From positions 1 to 7,956 of the forward strand of contig CBDUST010000216.1 in NCBI GenBank assembly GCA_965369945.1: a stretch of 7,956 nucleotides of DNA, in the 5' to 3' direction. The notes under the pieces were generated by a model. It saw only the letters and a list, made by a program, of their open reading frames with translations, did no database searches and was not told where the DNA came from. The position numbers and the translations under genes are program-made. This document shows positions 5,160-7,956 of the stretch, piece after piece. Source of the DNA: JADFNO01 sp965369945. Its GTDB lineage: Bacteria > Planctomycetota > Phycisphaerae > Phycisphaerales > SM1A02. Each line of letters opens with the position of its first letter. The stretch's first letter is position 1.

Positions 5160-6533
5160 CTAGACCAGCCCTTGGTCGAGCATCGCATCAGCGACTTTGC
5201 AGAAGCCGGCGATGTTCGCTCCGTTGACATAGTTACCCGGCGTGCCATAGGTCTCCGCGGCATCAGCGCACGTGTCGTGGATCGAGCGCATGATCTCCTG
5301 GAGACGTTGGTCGACTTCCTCGCGCAGCCAGTTGAGCCGCATGCTGTTTTGCGCCATCTCTAAAGCCGAGACAGCCACACCGCCGGCATTGGCAGCCTTG
5401 CCCGGTCCATACAGAATCCGCGCTTCCAGAAGACGATCAACCGCTTCCGGCGCAGTGGGCATGTTCGCCCCCTCTGATACAACCTTCACACCGTTGGCCA
5501 CTAGGTGCTCAGCATCCCGATCGTTGAGCTCGTTTTGGGTCGCGCAGGGGAACGCGCAATCCGCCTTGATATCCCACAACGGGTTGTACTGCAGGGTTGG
5601 ATCCGCTCCCGTGAAACGTGCGCTGGGAAACGCTTCGACATACTCCTCGATCCGACCGCGTCGTTTGTTCTTGAGGTTCATCACCCACTTGAGCTTCTCC
5701 GGACTGATGCCCTCGGGATCATGGATGAATCCGCCGGTATCCGAGAACGTCACGACCTTGCCGCCAAGCTCCGTGATTTTCTCCACCCCAAACTGGGCGA
5801 CGTTTCCGGCGCCGGACACAAGGCAAGTCTTACCCTCCAATGATTGCCCCTGAGTTTCCAACATCGCCGCGGCGAAGTACACCATGCCGTAGCCCGTCGC
5901 CTCCGGTCGGATGTGACTGCCTCCCCATTTGAAACCCTTGCCGGTGATCGCCCCAGTGAATTCATTGGTCAGTCGTTTGTACTGTCCAAAAAGAAAGCCG
6001 ATCTCCCTGCCGCCCACCCCGATATCGCCGGCGGGCACGTCCGTGTTCGGGCCGATATGGCGATACAGCTCGCTCATGAAGCTTTGGCAGAATCGCATGA
6101 CCTCGTTGTCGCTCTTGCCTTTGGGGTCGAAGTCCGATCCGCCCTTGCCACCGCCGATGGGCAGTGTCGTCAAGCTGTTCTTGAACACCTGCTCAAAGCC
6201 TAAGAACTTCAGAATGCTCAGGTTCACGCTCGGGTGGAATCGAAGGCCGCCCTTGTACGGACCCAGCGCGCTGGAAAACTCCACTCGGAAACCGCGATTG
6301 ACCTCAACCTCACCCGCATCAGTCATCCAAGGCACGCGAAACTGAATGACCCGCTCCGGCTCGACGATGCGATCCAAGATCTTCGCCTCGCTGTACTCCG
6401 GATGCTTCTGCAGGACCACGACCAGCGAGCTGATCACCTCCCGCACCGCCTGAAGGAACTCCGGCTGATGGGCGTTACGCCCCTGCATCTGAGCCATGAA
6501 ATCATCGACGAATGTTGATACTTTGGTGCGCAT
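5160..6533 (-). CDS. gdhA: NADP-type glutamate dehydrogenase
   Basis: Cytoplasmic enzyme that reductively aminates 2-oxoglutarate with ammonia to glutamate. The 457-residue product aligns end to end with the hexameric E. coli GdhA (447 aa as I recall it), sharing long blocks such as GPYKGG (91-96), HPSVNLSILKFLGFEQ (100-115), GGGKGGSDFDPKGK (127-140), DVPAGDIGVGGRE (165-177), ATQNEL (331-336), EGANMPT (354-360) and PGKAANAGGVA (377-387). Expected substrate residues are present: Lys94, Lys118, the catalytic Lys130 and Asp170. The nucleotide-binding turn is GAGNVA (241-246). NADP use is inferred from overall similarity to the small hexameric class. I start at the ATG at 6533 because MRTKVSTFVDDFMAQMQ matches the family N-terminus; the frame runs to 6686, and an ATG at 6566 would add 11 residues. 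No strong Shine-Dalgarno site precedes either. It is divergent from tyrA and monocistronic in this window. Confidence 0.98.
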   Translation of the reverse strand: MRTKVSTFVDDFMAQMQGRNAHQPEFLQAVREVISSLVVVLQKHPEYSEAKILDRIVEPERVIQFRVPWMTDAGEVEVNRGFRVEFSSALGPYKGGLRFHPSVNLSILKFLGFEQVFKNSLTTLPIGGGKGGSDFDPKGKSDNEVMRFCQSFMSELYRHIGPNTDVPAGDIGVGGREIGFLFGQYKRLTNEFTGAITGKGFKWGGSHIRPEATGYGMVYFAAAMLETQGQSLEGKTCLVSGAGNVAQFGVEKITELGGKVVTFSDTGGFIHDPEGISPEKLKWVMNLKNKRRGRIEEYVEAFPSARFTGADPTLQYNPLWDIKADCAFPCATQNELNDRDAEHLVANGVKVVSEGANMPTAPEAVDRLLEARILYGPGKAANAGGVAVSALEMAQNSMRLNWLREEVDQRLQEIMRSIHDTCADAAETYGTPGNYVNGANIAGFCKVADAMLDQGLV

Positions 6534-6678
6534 TGCTGGTGCCTGCGGGCTGGATATCCTGTTCATGAACAAGAGTCTAGCGGGCTTGATTCGCTGGCGA
6601 TAGCGCCCGCTGCTGAGCCCATCGAACTTCAGTCGGTCCGATCGGATCGACCATTGACCCCAACATCTGAGCCGATGC
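6534..6678. other. Divergent gdhA-tyrA intergenic region
   Basis: These 145 bases must hold the start signals for both genes, but I see no clear -35/-10 pair. Structure present: AGCGGGC (6579-6585) and GCCCGCT (6605-6611) as a 7-bp inverted repeat with a CGCT/AGCG pair inside, and a near-palindromic run GGTCCGATCGGATCGACC around 6635-6652 that could bind a dimeric regulator. TTGACC at 6653-6658 is too close to the tyrA ATG to serve it as a -35. No consensus TyrR or Nac/NtrC site was recognised. Confidence 0.4.
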
Positions 6679-7956
6679 ATGACCACGCCTCCAACTCACA
6701 CTGACAAGTCTGCAACAGATCGCCCACTACCCGTGCTGCGAGCCCTCATCGATGCCGTCGATCATGAATTGCTCCAGGCTCTGTCTCGACGCAATGGATT
6801 GGTGGGTGAGATCGCCGCTTACAAGCGAGCGCACGGTGTGGCTATCCGCGACCACCAACGCGAGCAGCAGATCATCGCTGATCGACGTGATCGGTCGAAG
6901 CCGCTGGGTCTGCGCCCCGATGTTGTCGAAAGTTTGTTTCGCCTCATGCTATGGGCCAGTCGTGACCGCCAAGCCGCGCTGCGGGCCGAAGTCCCGCTCG
7001 ATCTTCAGCCGCGCAGCGTCGCCATCATCGGTGGGGCCGGCGGCATGGGCGGATGCCTGGCCCAGATGTTCACTGACCTCGGTCAAGCCGTGATGATCGC
7101 GGACGTGCAAACCCAACTCACGCCAAGCGAAGCCGCCTCCGTCGCCGATGTCGTATTGATTAGCGTGCCCATTGATGTGACCGTCCAGGTCATCACCGAA
7201 CTCGGGCCGCTGGTTCGTGAAGATGCGCTGCTGCTGGACGTGACGTCAATCAAGACCGAACCCGTCCAGGCAATGCTTCAACATTCCAAAGCAAGCGTCG
7301 TCGGCACGCACCCGTTGTTCGGCCCTTCCGTCCATTCGCTCCAAGGTCAGCGCATTGTCCTGACACCGGGGCGCGGCGATGACTGGCTCAACTGGCTGCG
7401 CACCATGTTCAGCGCGCGCGGTCTGAGTATCAAGGAATCAACGCCGCAAGAACACGATCGAGCCATGGCGGTCGTTCAGGTGCTCACCCACTTCTGTACT
7501 GAAGTGATGGGAAAAACCTTAGCCCAGTTCGGCGTTCCGCTTGAAGAAACGCTCCAGTTCACCTCGCCGGTGTACCTCATGGAATTGTTGATGACCGCCC
7601 GGCATTTCGCCCAGTCGCCGCAGTTGTATGCTTCTATCCAAACGTCGAATCCGCTGACGAACGAGATTACGGATGCGTTCCTCGAAGCGGCCACCGCTCA
7701 TAAAGGGAACATTCAATCCAATGATCGAGCGGCCGTTGAGGCGACGTTCGATGAAGTGCGCGCATTCCTCGGTTCGTTCACCGACGAAGCGCTCGAGAAG
7801 TCAAGCTACCTCATCGATCGCCTGGTAGAACGATACGGTCGGGCGGGTGCGGGCGGGGCCGTAATAGTCAATGAGGCGGACCGGCTCGTGTTGGCCGGCG
7901 GCGAGGCCGCCGGCGACCGAAGCGGCGGCGACCGCCAGCGACGGCCGGTCGCCATA
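6679..7956 (+). CDS. tyrA: Bifunctional chorismate mutase/prephenate dehydrogenase (T-protein), 3' end cut off
   Basis: Converts chorismate to prephenate and then, with NAD+, to 4-hydroxyphenylpyruvate for tyrosine synthesis; cytoplasmic. At least 426 codons are open to the window end. Residues about 18-95 are an AroQ-type mutase: LRALIDAVDHELL, SRRNGLVGEIAAYKRAHG and IRDHQREQQII, retaining Arg21, Arg38, Lys49 and Arg57 at the positions of the E. coli active site. From 113 comes the dehydrogenase: dinucleotide motif IIGGAGGMGG (116-125), acidic Asp142 favouring NAD+, ISVPIDVTVQVI (161-172), DVTSIKTEPVQAML (187-200), the catalytic His211 in GTHPLFGP, and SPVYLMELLMTARHFAQSPQLYASI (296-320). 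The E. coli protein is 373 aa; here the conserved part ends near LIDRLVERYG (387) and a Gly/Ala/Arg-rich tail of at least 39 residues follows. The ATG at 6679 lacks a good Shine-Dalgarno site; the next start, GTG at 6733, would still keep the mutase core. No tyrosine-responsive ACT domain appears within the window, although one might follow. Confidence 0.96.
   Translation, partial: MTTPPTHTDKSATDRPLPVLRALIDAVDHELLQALSRRNGLVGEIAAYKRAHGVAIRDHQREQQIIADRRDRSKPLGLRPDVVESLFRLMLWASRDRQAALRAEVPLDLQPRSVAIIGGAGGMGGCLAQMFTDLGQAVMIADVQTQLTPSEAASVADVVLISVPIDVTVQVITELGPLVREDALLLDVTSIKTEPVQAMLQHSKASVVGTHPLFGPSVHSLQGQRIVLTPGRGDDWLNWLRTMFSARGLSIKESTPQEHDRAMAVVQVLTHFCTEVMGKTLAQFGVPLEETLQFTSPVYLMELLMTARHFAQSPQLYASIQTSNPLTNEITDAFLEAATAHKGNIQSNDRAAVEATFDEVRAFLGSFTDEALEKSSYLIDRLVERYGRAGAGGAVIVNEADRLVLAGGEAAGDRSGGDRQRRPVAI
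7894..7914 (+). repeat. GC-rich perfect inverted repeat in the tyrA tail
   Basis: GCCGGCGGC (7894-7902) and GCCGCCGGC (7906-7914) are perfect 9-bp arms around GAG. A second pair, GGCGACCG (7912-7919) and CGGTCGCC (7946-7953), overlaps its right side. Both lie in the low-complexity end of the tyrA frame. They may simply reflect GGC-rich low-complexity coding sequence, or mark DNA beyond the ancestral end of the gene. Confidence 0.6.

Overview
The window looks like a GC-rich bacterial chromosome segment, most likely from a planctomycete (possibly the Phycisphaerae). The basis is indirect: a nested inverted repeat built on the GTGGCACGGGCATCTTGCC-type motif, which I associate with planctomycete and verrucomicrobial intergenic DNA; a DUF3553-type protein next to a small coiled-coil protein; and long non-coding gaps between genes. 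Two enzymes, GdhA and a fused chorismate mutase/prephenate dehydrogenase, look strikingly similar to the E. coli proteins, so taxonomy is an inference and not a reading.

Left part (1-1533): two minus-strand genes. A DUF3553-domain protein (880-1533) lies upstream of a 108-residue coiled-coil protein (334-660), with a possible terminator-like hairpin at 194-223. The first 333 bases hold no convincing gene.

Central regulatory part (1534-4399): a gap of roughly 1 kb with a plausible promoter (2151-2177) and a possible 31-codon leader ORF (2255-2350) precedes a sigma-54 activator that has no sensory domain (2518-3486; AAA+ with GAFSGA, plus a Fis-type HTH). Just downstream lie a 14-base palindrome, a near-consensus sigma-54 promoter (TGGCACG-N4-TTGTA, 3761-3776) and a gene for a degenerate response-regulator receiver (3791-4399). 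Activator, candidate enhancer, candidate -24/-12 promoter and target line up in order and may form a small self-contained regulatory unit. This is the most interesting hypothesis here.

Non-coding repeat part (4400-5159): two 57-bp direct repeats, 77 bp apart, each carry the same 13-bp RNA hairpin, and all differences between copies lie in the loop. The second copy runs into T6, so it resembles an intrinsic terminator. Next comes a MITE-like unit (4816-5103) with imperfect 29-bp terminal inverted repeats around an inner 27-bp inverted repeat.

Right part (5160-7956): gdhA (minus) and tyrA (plus, cut by the window end) are divergent across 145 bp. They connect glutamate synthesis and tyrosine synthesis; glutamate is also the usual amino donor for the last tyrosine step.
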